Below, piece by piece: positions 15,605-24,745 of a DNA stretch of 64,000 nt. Source of the stretch: Pontimicrobium aquaticum (lineage in GTDB: Bacteria; Bacteroidota; Bacteroidia; Flavobacteriales; Flavobacteriaceae); NCBI RefSeq assembly GCF_005047595.1, contig NZ_SUPL01000004.1, positions 248,001 to 312,000 of the forward strand. Reading direction: 5' to 3'. The notes below the pieces were generated by a model. That model was not told the origin of the DNA, made no database searches, and was given only the letters and a program-made list of their open reading frames with translations. The first letter of the stretch is position 1. Every line of letters starts with the position of its first letter. Position numbers and translations under genes: made by a program.

Positions 15605-18439
15605 TTGAGATATCGAATTCTACATATATTTATTGTTGCTTTAACATCAACAAGCTTGTTTTGTCAAGATAAAATTGATATTAAAGCTACATTTAATATA
15701 GATTTTGATCAAATACAAATCAACCAATTCATTTCATATAAAAACACATCAAACGATACATTAAGTACTATTTACTTAAACGATTGGAGTAATAGTTATT
15801 CTACAAAAAGCACACCGCTTGCAAAACGTTTTTCAGAAGAGTACGATGGTAAATTTCATTTTGCTAAAAGTGAAGAAAGAGGCTTTACAACAGTTACATC
15901 TATAATTAATCAATCAAACAATAGTTTGAGTTTTGAACGCCTAAAAGCACATCCAGATATTATAAAAGTAACTCTAGAAATGCCAATAGCTCCAAGCGAA
16001 AGCTACGAGATTACCTTAAAATATATAGTTAAAATTCCTAGTACGAAGTTTACCGATTATGGTGTTACGCCTTTAAAAGATTATAATTTAAAGTATTGGT
16101 ATATTACACCTACTATTTATGATGGTAAATGGCACTATTACAGCAACAAAAATTTAGATGATCTTTTTGTACCGAAAGCTGATATTACGCTTCAAGTTGA
16201 ATTTCCAAGAAACTATTTACTTACCTCTGAGCTCGATTTAGTAAACACAACACAAAACACTAATTCTCAAACTGCGCTTTTAAAAGGAAATAACAGAGTG
16301 GATTCTAGACTTTTTTTACAGAAACTACCTGTTTACAGAACCATTCAAACCGATAAATTTTCTATTGTTTCAAACTACACCGAAAAAGATTTGGAACCTT
16401 CTAAAAAAGCTGTTATTACCGATAAAGTTGTACAGTTTGTAACCAAGCACTTGGGATCTTATCCTCATAAAAAACTTATTGTTTCTAATATAGACACCAA
16501 AAAAGATCCTGTGTATGGATTAAATCAATTACCAGATTTTATTAGACCTTTTCCTAAAAATTTTCAGTTTGAATTACAACTATTAAAAAACACGCTTGGG
16601 AATTATTTAGATAATACGCTACTTATAAATCCGCGTAAAGAACAATGGTTAAAAGATGGTATTCAAATTTATTTTCTCATAAAATATATTGAAGAAAATT
16701 ATCCAGATATGAAATTAGCTGGTTCTTTAGCTGATATTTGGGGACTTAGAGCGTTTCATGCTGCCTCTTTAAAATTTAACGAACAGTACAGTTTCGTGTA
16801 TATGCATATGGCCAGAACTAATAGAGATCAGCCTTTAACTACCTCAAAAGATTCGCTTTTAAGATTCAATAGCGATTTAGCTAACAAATACAAGGCAGGT
16901 GTCGGATTAAAGTATTTAGATGATTATATAAATGCTCAAACTTTAGAAAATACCTTAAAAGAATTTTTAAAAACGTATGCTCTTAAAAACACAGACACAA
17001 ATGCCTTTGAAACCTTATTAAAGTCTAAAACAGATAAAAATCTGGATTGGTTTTTTAAGGACTATGTTAATACCAATAAAAAAATTGATTTTAAAATAAA
17101 GAGCTTAAAAAAAACAGACGATTCTATTACATTAACCATAAAAAACAAAAGGCAAAACAGTATGCCTGTGTCTTTATTCACACTTAAAAATGATACAGTA
17201 ACCTCAAAAATATGGATAGAAAATATTAAGAATAATAAAACCCTAACCATACCTAGGTTTGATACCAACAAACTTGTACTAAATTATGACAATTCAATCC
17301 CCGAATATAATTTAAGAGATAATTGGAAATCATTAAATGGGTTTCTTGCAAACAACAAACCTCTACAGTTAAGACTGTTTAAAGATGTAGAAGACCCTTC
17401 TAAAACACAAGTGTTTTTAATGCCTCTTATAGAGTATAGAAATATATATGATGGACTCGTTATTGGAAGTAAGTTTTATAATAAAACTTTATTGCGTCGT
17501 GGTTTTAACTATAAATTTGCTCCTAGCTATGGAACTAAGTCTAAATCGTTTACATTTTCAGCATCCATAAATTACACTCAAAATATCGAGAATAAAGACT
17601 TATACGGTATTACTTATGGTATGTCAGGAAAGTATTCGTCTTTTGGTCCAAACTTGTTTGCAAGAGTTATTACACCATATTTAAGATTCAATTTTAGAGA
17701 TCACACCGATTATAGGTCTAACAAATTTCAATCGTTAAATTTTAGATATATAGATATTAATAAAGACGAAGATGTAAATAATATTACCAGTAATATCGAT
17801 CCTAATTATAGTGTTTTTAACGCTCGTTATATAAACACAAACCCTGGTCTTATAGATTATTACAAATGGTTTACCGATTTTCAGCTTGCTAAAAATTTTG
17901 GTAAGCTCTCATTTAACTATGAGTATAGAAAATTATTTGAAAGCAACAGACAAATAAATTTACGTTTTTTCACAGGAGTATTTTTATATAACAAAAACCC
18001 ATCAGACTTTGATTACTTTAGTTTTGCTTTAGATAGACCTACTGATTACTTATTTGACTACAATTATTTAGGACGCTCTGAAGCTTCAGGAATTTTTAGC
18101 CAGCAAATCATTATTGCTGAAGGAGGCTTTAAATCTAAATTAAACACACCTTTTGCCAATAGATGGATGAGTACTGTTAATTTTAGTACGACACTTTGGA
18201 AATACATTCAAGCTTATACCGATTTTGGTTTGGTAAAAAATGCATTGACTCCAGTTAAATTTCAATATGATACAGGTTTAAGAGTAAATTTAGTAACCGA
18301 TTACTTTGAAGTGTACTTCCCTATTTATTCAAATCTTGGTTGGGAAATAGGGCAACCAAACTACGATCAAAAAATACGTTTTGTGTTTACAGTCGATCCT
18401 AAATCGCTACTTGGTTTGTTTAGGAGAAAATGGTATTAG
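15605..18439 (+). CDS. outer-membrane protein with degenerate M1-peptidase-like domain and C-terminal beta-barrel
   Basis: A 944-residue protein with a TTG start (MRYRILHIF) and a signal peptide (about 1-20). Residues about 25-500 follow the layout of gluzincin M1 aminopeptidases: an N-terminal beta domain and a helical domain with the conserved context EQWLKDGIQIYFLIKYIEE near residue 350. The zinc-binding HEXXH is absent: where it belongs (about 325-335) the sequence reads LLKNTLGNYLDN. It is therefore probably not a peptidase. The last about 350 residues alternate polar and hydrophobic positions and end in RRKWY, as outer-membrane barrels do. It probably shares a transcript with the secreted EEP enzyme upstream. 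Confidence 0.75.
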   Translation: MRYRILHIFIVALTSTSLFCQDKIDIKATFNIDFDQIQINQFISYKNTSNDTLSTIYLNDWSNSYSTKSTPLAKRFSEEYDGKFHFAKSEERGFTTVTSIINQSNNSLSFERLKAHPDIIKVTLEMPIAPSESYEITLKYIVKIPSTKFTDYGVTPLKDYNLKYWYITPTIYDGKWHYYSNKNLDDLFVPKADITLQVEFPRNYLLTSELDLVNTTQNTNSQTALLKGNNRVDSRLFLQKLPVYRTIQTDKFSIVSNYTEKDLEPSKKAVITDKVVQFVTKHLGSYPHKKLIVSNIDTKKDPVYGLNQLPDFIRPFPKNFQFELQLLKNTLGNYLDNTLLINPRKEQWLKDGIQIYFLIKYIEENYPDMKLAGSLADIWGLRAFHAASLKFNEQYSFVYMHMARTNRDQPLTTSKDSLLRFNSDLANKYKAGVGLKYLDDYINAQTLENTLKEFLKTYALKNTDTNAFETLLKSKTDKNLDWFFKDYVNTNKKIDFKIKSLKKTDDSITLTIKNKRQNSMPVSLFTLKNDTVTSKIWIENIKNNKTLTIPRFDTNKLVLNYDNSIPEYNLRDNWKSLNGFLANNKPLQLRLFKDVEDPSKTQVFLMPLIEYRNIYDGLVIGSKFYNKTLLRRGFNYKFAPSYGTKSKSFTFSASINYTQNIENKDLYGITYGMSGKYSSFGPNLFARVITPYLRFNFRDHTDYRSNKFQSLNFRYIDINKDEDVNNITSNIDPNYSVFNARYINTNPGLIDYYKWFTDFQLAKNFGKLSFNYEYRKLFESNRQINLRFFTGVFLYNKNPSDFDYFSFALDRPTDYLFDYNYLGRSEASGIFSQQIIIAEGGFKSKLNTPFANRWMSTVNFSTTLWKYIQAYTDFGLVKNALTPVKFQYDTGLRVNLVTDYFEVYFPIYSNLGWEIGQPNYDQKIRFVFTVDPKSLLGLFRRKWY

Positions 18440-18455
18440 TATATTTAATTATTCT

Positions 18456-18483
18456 TAATCAAAAATTGATTATTTAAGTTTTT
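18456..18483 (+). terminator. possible terminator after the M1-like barrel gene
   Basis: TAATCAA-AAA-TTGATTA forms a seven-base-pair stem, followed after a few bases by a run of seven T. The stem is all AT except two pairs, so the call is weak. Confidence 0.4.
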
Positions 18484-18549
18484 TTGAATAATTGTTAATA
18501 ATATTTGTTTTTTGTTGAGAATTTGTTAGTTTATTAACAACACACACCA

Positions 18550-18580
18550 TTGCGCAACATACAAATATTTGCTAAATTTG
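18550..18580 (+). promoter_or_regulatory. promoter of the fused E1 dehydrogenase gene
   Basis: TTG (18550-18552), a 20-base spacer and TAAATTTG (18573-18580) match the Bacteroidota consensus fully. Transcription should begin near 18585, 17 bases before ATG 18602 and after the upstream TTG at 18569. Confidence 0.75.
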
Positions 18581-18601
18581 CAGCAACTTAATCCTTATCA
18601 A

Positions 18602-21013
18602 ATGCAAACAAATTCCGAGCTTACCAAGAACATGTCTTTTGATGATTTTAAAAGCGAAATCATTAGTGATTATACTATTGCAGTAACAAGCAGAGAGTGC
18701 AGTTTACTTGGTCGTCGTGAAGTTTTAACTGGAAAAGCAAAATTCGGAATCTTTGGTGATGGGAAAGAAATACCTCAATTAGCTTGGGCAAAAGCATTTA
18801 GAAATGGTGATTTTAGGTCTGGTTACTACAGAGACCAAACGTTTATGATGGCTATTGGGCAGCTAACAATTGAGCAATTTTTTGCAGGCTTATATGCACA
18901 CACAAGCATTGAAGCTGACCCAATGAGTGCAGGAAGACAAATGGGAGGTCATTTTGGAACCCATAGTTTAGACGACAACTATAACTGGAAAGATCTTACC
19001 AAACAAAAAAACTCAAGTGCCGACATCTCTCCTACTGCAGGGCAAATGCCGAGGCTATTAGGATTAGCTCAAGCATCTAAAATTTATAGAAACGTAGAAG
19101 GTATTGATAGCTCAAATTTTTCAGTTAAAGGAAATGAAGTTGCTTGGGGAACCATAGGAAACGCTAGTACTAGCGAAGGGTTGTTTTTTGAAACTATTAA
19201 TGCTGCAGGTGTTTTACAAGTCCCGATGGTTATAAGCGTTTGGGATGATGAATATGGTATTTCGGTACACGCAAAACATCAAACTACTAAAGAAAACATT
19301 TCAGAAATCCTTAAAGGGTTTCAACGAGACAAAAAAGGTAATGGTTACGAAATTATTAGAGCAAAAGGCTGGGATTACCCTAGCTTAGTAAATGCCTTTG
19401 AAGAAGCTTCAAAAATTGCCAGAGAAGAGCATGTTCCTGTGTTGTTACATATTGATGAACTAACACAACCACAAGGCCATTCTACTTCTGGTTCTCATGA
19501 GAGATATAAAAGTCCTGAAAGACTAACATGGGAAAAAGAGCATGATTGCATTGCAAAAATGCGTGAGTGGATGATTAGCAATAGCATCATCACCAATGAG
19601 GAAGCCACACAGTTAGAAAAGGATATTAAAAAGAAGGTTAGAGACGGTAAGAAAGCCGCTTGGAATGCCTTTATTTCGCCAATTTTAAATGAAAGAGCTG
19701 AACTTAATACACTTCTTGAAAAAGTAGCTCCTACAAGCCCTAATAAAGTATTTATTCAAAAAATCACAAACGACCTAAATGCTATTGATGAGCCTACTAG
19801 AAAAGATGTTATTTCGGCCGCAAGAAAAGTTTTAAGATATATCACTTTTGATGATTCTAAAGAAAAAACTGAATTGCAAAATTGGATAAATAGCTATTTC
19901 GATATCAATCAGCCAAAATACAGTTCACACTTATACAGCCAATCAAAACTAAGAGCCACAAACATTTCTGAAGTTACTCCAACATATGATGAAAGTCCAG
20001 AAATGGTTGATGGCAGAATTATCATAAGAGATAATTTTGATGCCATTTTCAGCAAATATCCTGAAGCCTTAATCTTTGGAGAAGACTCAGGGAATATTGG
20101 TGATGTAAACCAAGGGTTAGAAGGTTTACAAGAAAAGTATGGTGAATTAAGAGTTGCAGATGTAGGTATTCGAGAAGCTACCATTTTAGGACAAGGTATT
20201 GGAATGGCTATGAGAGGGTTACGTCCTATTGCCGAAATTCAGTATTTGGATTACATCATGTATGCACTTCAAATAATAAGTGATGATCTAGCTACTTTAC
20301 ATTACCGAACCTTAGGAAAGCAAAAAGCACCCATGATTGTGAGAACAAGAGGTCATAGACTGGAAGGTATTTGGCATTCGGGTTCACAAATGGGCGGTAT
20401 TTTAAACTTAGTGAGAGGCATGTATGTTTTAGTACCTAGAAACATGACTAAAGCAGCAGGTTTTTATAATACTATGCTAGAAAGTGATCAGCCAGCACTT
20501 ATAGTTGAGTGTTTAAATGGTTATAGATTAAAAGAAAAAATGCCAAGTAATATTGGTGAATTTAAAACTCCTGTAGGTGTTATCGAAACCGTAAAAGAAG
20601 GTAGCGATATTACGTTAGTTTCTTACGGTTCTACCTTACGAATGGTAGAGCAAACTGCCAAAGAATTATTGGAAGTTGGTATTGATGCCGAAGTAATTGA
20701 TGTGCAATCACTAATTCCATTCGATATTAACCATGATATTGCAAAAAGCTTAGAAAAAACAAACCGTTTAATGATTATTGACGAAGATGTTCCTGGTGGT
20801 GCTTCGGCTTATATTCTAGATGAGATTATGAATACTCAAAAAGGGTATTTACATCTTGATAGTCAACCGCAAACATTAACCGCAAAAGAACACAGACCAG
20901 CCTATGGAACCGATGGTGATTATTTCTCAAAACCATCTTTGGAAGATATTTTTGAAGCGGTTTACAACGTAATGCTTGAGGTAAACCCAGAGGATTACCC
21001 AAAATTGCGTTAG
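18602..21013 (+). CDS. fused alpha/beta E1 component of 2-oxoacid (branched-chain) dehydrogenase
   Basis: An 803-residue thiamine-diphosphate enzyme carrying both E1 subunits on one chain. The alpha half (about 1-430) has RSGYYRDQTFMMAIG, the GRQMGGHFGT block, and the cofactor region GNASTSEGLFFETINAAGV followed by VWDDEYGISV. The beta half (about 470-803) has IFGEDSGNIGDVNQGLEGL, the REATILGQGIGMAMRGLRPI block, and EDVPGGASAYI. It decarboxylates 2-oxoacids, probably branched-chain ones, and passes the acyl group to a lipoyl E2 encoded elsewhere. ATG 18602 is chosen because the longer TTG frame starts inside the promoter. A terminator hairpin follows. Confidence 0.92.
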   Translation: MQTNSELTKNMSFDDFKSEIISDYTIAVTSRECSLLGRREVLTGKAKFGIFGDGKEIPQLAWAKAFRNGDFRSGYYRDQTFMMAIGQLTIEQFFAGLYAHTSIEADPMSAGRQMGGHFGTHSLDDNYNWKDLTKQKNSSADISPTAGQMPRLLGLAQASKIYRNVEGIDSSNFSVKGNEVAWGTIGNASTSEGLFFETINAAGVLQVPMVISVWDDEYGISVHAKHQTTKENISEILKGFQRDKKGNGYEIIRAKGWDYPSLVNAFEEASKIAREEHVPVLLHIDELTQPQGHSTSGSHERYKSPERLTWEKEHDCIAKMREWMISNSIITNEEATQLEKDIKKKVRDGKKAAWNAFISPILNERAELNTLLEKVAPTSPNKVFIQKITNDLNAIDEPTRKDVISAARKVLRYITFDDSKEKTELQNWINSYFDINQPKYSSHLYSQSKLRATNISEVTPTYDESPEMVDGRIIIRDNFDAIFSKYPEALIFGEDSGNIGDVNQGLEGLQEKYGELRVADVGIREATILGQGIGMAMRGLRPIAEIQYLDYIMYALQIISDDLATLHYRTLGKQKAPMIVRTRGHRLEGIWHSGSQMGGILNLVRGMYVLVPRNMTKAAGFYNTMLESDQPALIVECLNGYRLKEKMPSNIGEFKTPVGVIETVKEGSDITLVSYGSTLRMVEQTAKELLEVGIDAEVIDVQSLIPFDINHDIAKSLEKTNRLMIIDEDVPGGASAYILDEIMNTQKGYLHLDSQPQTLTAKEHRPAYGTDGDYFSKPSLEDIFEAVYNVMLEVNPEDYPKLR

Positions 21014-21044
21014 TAACATAACCCTTATAATTTTATTAATACTC

Positions 21045-21073
21045 AAAAGCTCTATCAACTAGAGCTTTTTTTA
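21045..21073 (+). terminator. terminator after the E1 gene
   Basis: AAAAGCTCT-ATCAACT-AGAGCTTTTTTT: a nine-base-pair stem followed by a T run, 31 bases after the E1 stop codon. Confidence 0.8.
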
Positions 21074-21099
21074 TATATTTAAGACACAACATCTTAAAT

Positions 21100-22710
21100 A
21101 TGCTCACCAAAAAAGACAAAGCACAACTTAGAAGTATTATTTTTCGTCATTTAGATGGTCTTGCTGTTGCTACAACCGCCTTTTGCTTACATAAAAAAGG
21201 TGTCACCAAGTATTTAATTGATAATCAAGAAACAAGTTTAAGCGAGCTTACAAAATCGTTTAACGCAAACGAAGGCTACTTAAATGTTGCCCTAAGAATA
21301 CTATGCTCTCAGGGTTGGTTGGATAGAATTATTGATAACAAGACCAGTGAAATTTATTATTCAACAAATAAAAACAGCAACAAAGCTTTCCTCTTAATTC
21401 CATTGTATGAAGAAGCTGTTAACCTTATCTCCTATTCCATCAAATTTCCTGATGAACGTATTGGACCAGATGCTTTTAGTGTTTTAGAAAAAATATTCAA
21501 ACAATATGAAGGTGATTTTGGCTTAAAAAATGTCAAAAAAGAGACTATTGAACATCAAGTACTCATGCACATTGAAGGCGTCATTATTGCGCCGATTATT
21601 GTGCTGCTTGGTGTAAATGGGCTGTTTCATAAGTATTTTATGGAAGCTTCTTTTAGAGCTCAAGAATATCACAAAAACCCAGAAAGTTTTAAAAAAATAC
21701 TAGATTTCTTCACTTATTTAGGATGGTTTCATAAAAAGAATGACACCTATAGGTTTACTGACAAAGGTCTATTTTTTGCAAAACGTGCCAGTGCTTATGG
21801 TGTTACTGTTTCCTATTTACCTACATTTTTTAATCTGGATAAGCTTATTTTTGGAAATCCACTAATACTTAAAACAAAATCTCCAAATGACACCGAAAAA
21901 CATGTACATCGAGAAATGAATGTTTGGGGAAGTGGTGGAGCACATTCAACATACTTTAAAATAGTAGATAAAATTATTATTGAGTTATTCAACAAACCAA
22001 TAGACGAACAACCAAAAGGCATTTTAGATATGGGTTGTGGTAATGGTGCCTTTATTCAGCATATTTTTGATGTGATTGAACACCAAACACTAAGAGGAAA
22101 GCTACTTGAAGAACACCCTTTGCTGCTCGTTGGAGCCGATTTTAATCAAGCTGCTTTAAAAGTAACCAGAGCAAACCTTATTAAAGCAGATATTTGGGCA
22201 AAAGTAATTTGGGGCGATATTGGCAGACCCGATTTACTGGCAAACGATTTAAAAGAAGATTATAATATCGATCTAAAAGATTTACTGAATGTTAGAACCT
22301 TTCTAGATCATAACCGTATTTGGGAACCTCCAAAAAAAGCAACCAAAAGAACAAGTAAATCCTCAGGTGCCTATGCTTTTGAAGGAAACAGGCTTAGCAA
22401 TAACTTAGTAGAATCTTCTTTAAAAGAGCATTTGGAAAAGTGGAAGCCTTATGTTGAAAAATTTGGATTGTTGATTATTGAGTTACACACTGTGAATCCT
22501 GAGCTTGTTGCAACCAACTTAGGAAAAACTGCAGCGACAGCCTATGATGCTACACATGGTTACTCCGACCAATACATATTGGAAGTCGATGTGTTTAACA
22601 CTATTGCCAAAGACGCTGGTTTATATCCAGATGAACGTTACTTCACTAAGTTTCCAAATAGTGAGTTGGCCACTGTTAGCATTAACCTATTAAGAGGAAA
22701 AGAAAAATGA
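21100..22710 (+). CDS. large class I SAM-dependent methyltransferase
   Basis: A 536-residue soluble protein. The N-terminal part (about 10-90) looks like a winged-helix domain (LDGLAVATTAFCLHKKGVTK, then NEGYLNVALRIL) of the type that mediates dimerisation in O-methyltransferases; a similar helical unit repeats near 180-240. The catalytic part carries SAM motif I, LDMGCGNGAFIQHIF, near residue 310, then LLVGADFNQAALKVTRANL. It is much longer than a usual small-molecule methyltransferase and resembles AprA-related and polyketide-associated enzymes. The substrate is unknown; no biosynthetic cluster surrounds it. It stands alone after the E1 terminator and ahead of doxX. Confidence 0.75.
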   Translation: MLTKKDKAQLRSIIFRHLDGLAVATTAFCLHKKGVTKYLIDNQETSLSELTKSFNANEGYLNVALRILCSQGWLDRIIDNKTSEIYYSTNKNSNKAFLLIPLYEEAVNLISYSIKFPDERIGPDAFSVLEKIFKQYEGDFGLKNVKKETIEHQVLMHIEGVIIAPIIVLLGVNGLFHKYFMEASFRAQEYHKNPESFKKILDFFTYLGWFHKKNDTYRFTDKGLFFAKRASAYGVTVSYLPTFFNLDKLIFGNPLILKTKSPNDTEKHVHREMNVWGSGGAHSTYFKIVDKIIIELFNKPIDEQPKGILDMGCGNGAFIQHIFDVIEHQTLRGKLLEEHPLLLVGADFNQAALKVTRANLIKADIWAKVIWGDIGRPDLLANDLKEDYNIDLKDLLNVRTFLDHNRIWEPPKKATKRTSKSSGAYAFEGNRLSNNLVESSLKEHLEKWKPYVEKFGLLIIELHTVNPELVATNLGKTAATAYDATHGYSDQYILEVDVFNTIAKDAGLYPDERYFTKFPNSELATVSINLLRGKEK

Positions 22711-22785
22711 ATAACTTAGTAGAAAATACAATTCTAATTAACAAACCTATAAATCAGATTTTTTAAAATCATTAAACTAACTAGC

Positions 22786-23163
22786 ATGTTCACAAAAAAC
22801 TACAACGACTTAGCCTTAGCCATTTTAAGAATTGGCACTTCAGCCATGATGCTTACTCATGGCATCCCAAAAATCAGTCGCTTATTTGCTGATGAAGTAC
22901 AATTCATGGATTTTCTAGGTTTAGGAGCTACAACCTCTTTAACGATGGCTTTAATTGGCGAAGTTATAGCTCCAATATTTATCATTTTTGGGTTTAGAAC
23001 AAAATTGGCCGCGATATTCCCAATAGCGACTATGTTAGTAGCGTTCTTTTTTGTGCATTTAGATGACCCTTTTGGAAAGCAAGAAAAAGCATTGTTGTTT
23101 TTAATGACTTATTTAGTGATATTTCTAGCTGGTCCTGGGAAGTTTTCGATAGATAGTAAATAA
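22786..23163 (+). CDS. DoxX family membrane protein
   Basis: A 125-residue protein with four hydrophobic helices. The start LAILRIGTSAMMLTHGIPKI and the GEVIAPIFIIFGFRTKLAAI block are typical of DoxX/SURF4-like proteins, which are often linked to quinol or sulfur redox reactions but mostly uncharacterised. Its stop codon lies one base from the stop codon of holA on the opposite strand. Confidence 0.88.
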   Translation: MFTKNYNDLALAILRIGTSAMMLTHGIPKISRLFADEVQFMDFLGLGATTSLTMALIGEVIAPIFIIFGFRTKLAAIFPIATMLVAFFFVHLDDPFGKQEKALLFLMTYLVIFLAGPGKFSIDSK

Positions 23164-23164
23164 A

Positions 23165-24169
23165 TTACCCCATAATCCTCACCATCAACTCTTTTAATAA
23201 ATCGCCTTGCGGTACAGCATTGGCACCAACACCTTTACTCTTAACATCAAACTCACGTAAGGTAGCAATGACGCTACTTACTTTTTTCATTGGGTAATTT
23301 CTAGCAGCATTGGTGTATTCATTTACAAAATAAGGATTTACTCTAAGTTTAGAAGCAATATTTCTCGGCGATTTATCATTCAAACCATGTAAATGTAATA
23401 GTTGCGAAAAGAAATTAAATAACAACGACACTGTAACCACCATTGGGTTATCCTTTGGGTTATCAGCAAAATAATTAATTATTTGATGTACTTTAACTAC
23501 GTTCTTCTCTCCTATCGCTTTTCGTAATTCAAAATTATTGTAATCCTTAGAAATGCCTATATTCTCTTCAATAAGCTCAGGAGAAATTTGAGTCTCTTTA
23601 GGTATGATTAACTGAAGTTTTTCCAGTTCATTGTTTATTTTACTTAAATCGGTTCCTAAAAACTCCACCAACATTTGAGCGGCTTTTGGCGAAATACTAT
23701 AACCTTTTAGCGACAATACACGACGTATCCAATCGGCTACCTGATTTTCGTAAAGTTTCTTGCTTTCATAAACAACACCAACTTTTTTAATAGCTTTATA
23801 CAAGGCTTTGCGCTTATCAATTTTTTTGTATTTGTAATTTACAACTAAGACTGTTGTTGGTTGCGGATTATCGGCATATACAGCTAGCTTTTCAATGGTT
23901 CGTGATAAATCTTGTGCTTCTTTTACAATAACCACCTGCTTTTCGGCCATCATTGGATAACGTTTAGCGTTACTAGCAATATCATCAATCGATACATCAC
24001 GACCATACAACACCATTTGATTAAAGCCTTTTTCTTCTTCAGCTAATACATTAGCTTCAATAAAATCAGAAATCTTATCAATGTAATAAGGTTCCTCACC
24101 CATTAAAAAATAAATAGGTCTAATATTACCGCTTTTAATATCATTTACTAGTTGTTTAACTTCGTCCAA
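23165..24169 (-). CDS. holA: DNA polymerase III subunit delta
   Basis: A 334-residue clamp-loader delta subunit, which opens the sliding clamp at primer-template junctions. Typical blocks are the start with IYFLMGEEPYYIDKISDFIE (about 19-38), TTVLVVNYKYKKIDKRKALYKA near 105-125, LVEFLGTDLSKINNELEKL near 165-185 and the C-terminal collar helix ending QGDLLKELMVRIMG. The length is normal. The gene runs away from the orphan HsdR-N-like gene; the region between them holds a palindromic repeat. Confidence 0.93.
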   Translation of the reverse strand: MDEVKQLVNDIKSGNIRPIYFLMGEEPYYIDKISDFIEANVLAEEEKGFNQMVLYGRDVSIDDIASNAKRYPMMAEKQVVIVKEAQDLSRTIEKLAVYADNPQPTTVLVVNYKYKKIDKRKALYKAIKKVGVVYESKKLYENQVADWIRRVLSLKGYSISPKAAQMLVEFLGTDLSKINNELEKLQLIIPKETQISPELIEENIGISKDYNNFELRKAIGEKNVVKVHQIINYFADNPKDNPMVVTVSLLFNFFSQLLHLHGLNDKSPRNIASKLRVNPYFVNEYTNAARNYPMKKVSSVIATLREFDVKSKGVGANAVPQGDLLKELMVRIMG

Positions 24170-24192
24170 AACAATTAATGTTAGTGCGTTAA

Positions 24193-24276
24193 GTCAGTTC
24201 GAGTTAAGCTCGAAATCTCGAGCGAAATATCGAGAACTTCTCGATAAAATTTTCTTTAAAAATCACTCAAAGTGAC
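24193..24276. repeat. palindromic intergenic repeat (family B)
   Basis: Outer arms GTCAGTTCGAG and CTCAAAGTGAC are near inverted repeats; the interior carries several CTCGA/TCGAG units. A related copy lies at 33845-33957. It occupies the divergent intergenic space between holA and 24299. Confidence 0.6.
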
Positions 24277-24286
24277 ATTATAATTA

Positions 24287-24294
24287 TAAATTTG
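24287..24294 (+). promoter_or_regulatory. -7 element TAAATTTG before the HsdR-N-like gene
   Basis: A full match to TAnnTTTG ends five bases before the GTG start at 24299, so the mRNA should begin at or next to the start codon. No convincing -33 TTG is visible. Confidence 0.6.
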
Positions 24295-24298
24295 TGTT

Positions 24299-24745
24299 GT
24301 GCAAAAATTACATTTTCCTACATATACCTTTCGATTCAAAAATAGCGAAAATAAACCTTATATTTTTGATGAAATTCGCAAAAAATTTGTGGTTTTACAA
24401 CCTGAAGAATGGGTACGCCAACATTGTGTACACTACCTTATTAATGAAAAAAAATATCCAAAATCATTAATTAACGTTGAGAAGGAGCTAAAAATTAACA
24501 ACTTAAAAAAACGTTACGATATTGTAATATTTAATAGTGATGGCTCCATACATTTAATTGTAGAATGTAAAGCACCAAAAGTAACGATTAATCAAAATAC
24601 ATTCGATCAAATAGCACGTTATAATTTAGCTTTAAACGCAACGTATTTAATGGTTACTAACGGATTAAATCATTATTATTGCAATATTGATTTTGAAGAA
24701 GAACGCTATCAATTTTTAAAAGATATTCCTGAATACCAACTGTGA
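24299..24745 (+). CDS. orphan protein with HsdR N-terminal-like nuclease fold
   Basis: A 148-residue protein starting with GTG. The core YDIVIFNSDGSIHLIVECKAP (two pieces, about 79-99) contains the D...(E)xK pattern of PD-(D/E)xK nucleases (D near 80, ECK near 96-98), as in the N-terminal domain of type I restriction subunit HsdR. No helicase domain, methylase or specificity gene is nearby, so this is not a restriction system. Such single-domain proteins are common in Bacteroidota and unexplained. It overlaps the glycosyltransferase start by four bases (GTGA), indicating translational coupling. The promoter position implies a leaderless message. Confidence 0.82.
   Translation: MQKLHFPTYTFRFKNSENKPYIFDEIRKKFVVLQPEEWVRQHCVHYLINEKKYPKSLINVEKELKINNLKKRYDIVIFNSDGSIHLIVECKAPKVTINQNTFDQIARYNLALNATYLMVTNGLNHYYCNIDFEEERYQFLKDIPEYQL

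Noticed and set aside
24299-24745. Type I restriction-modification system
   Set aside because: Only an HsdR-N-like domain is present; no helicase domain, HsdM or HsdS gene is nearby.
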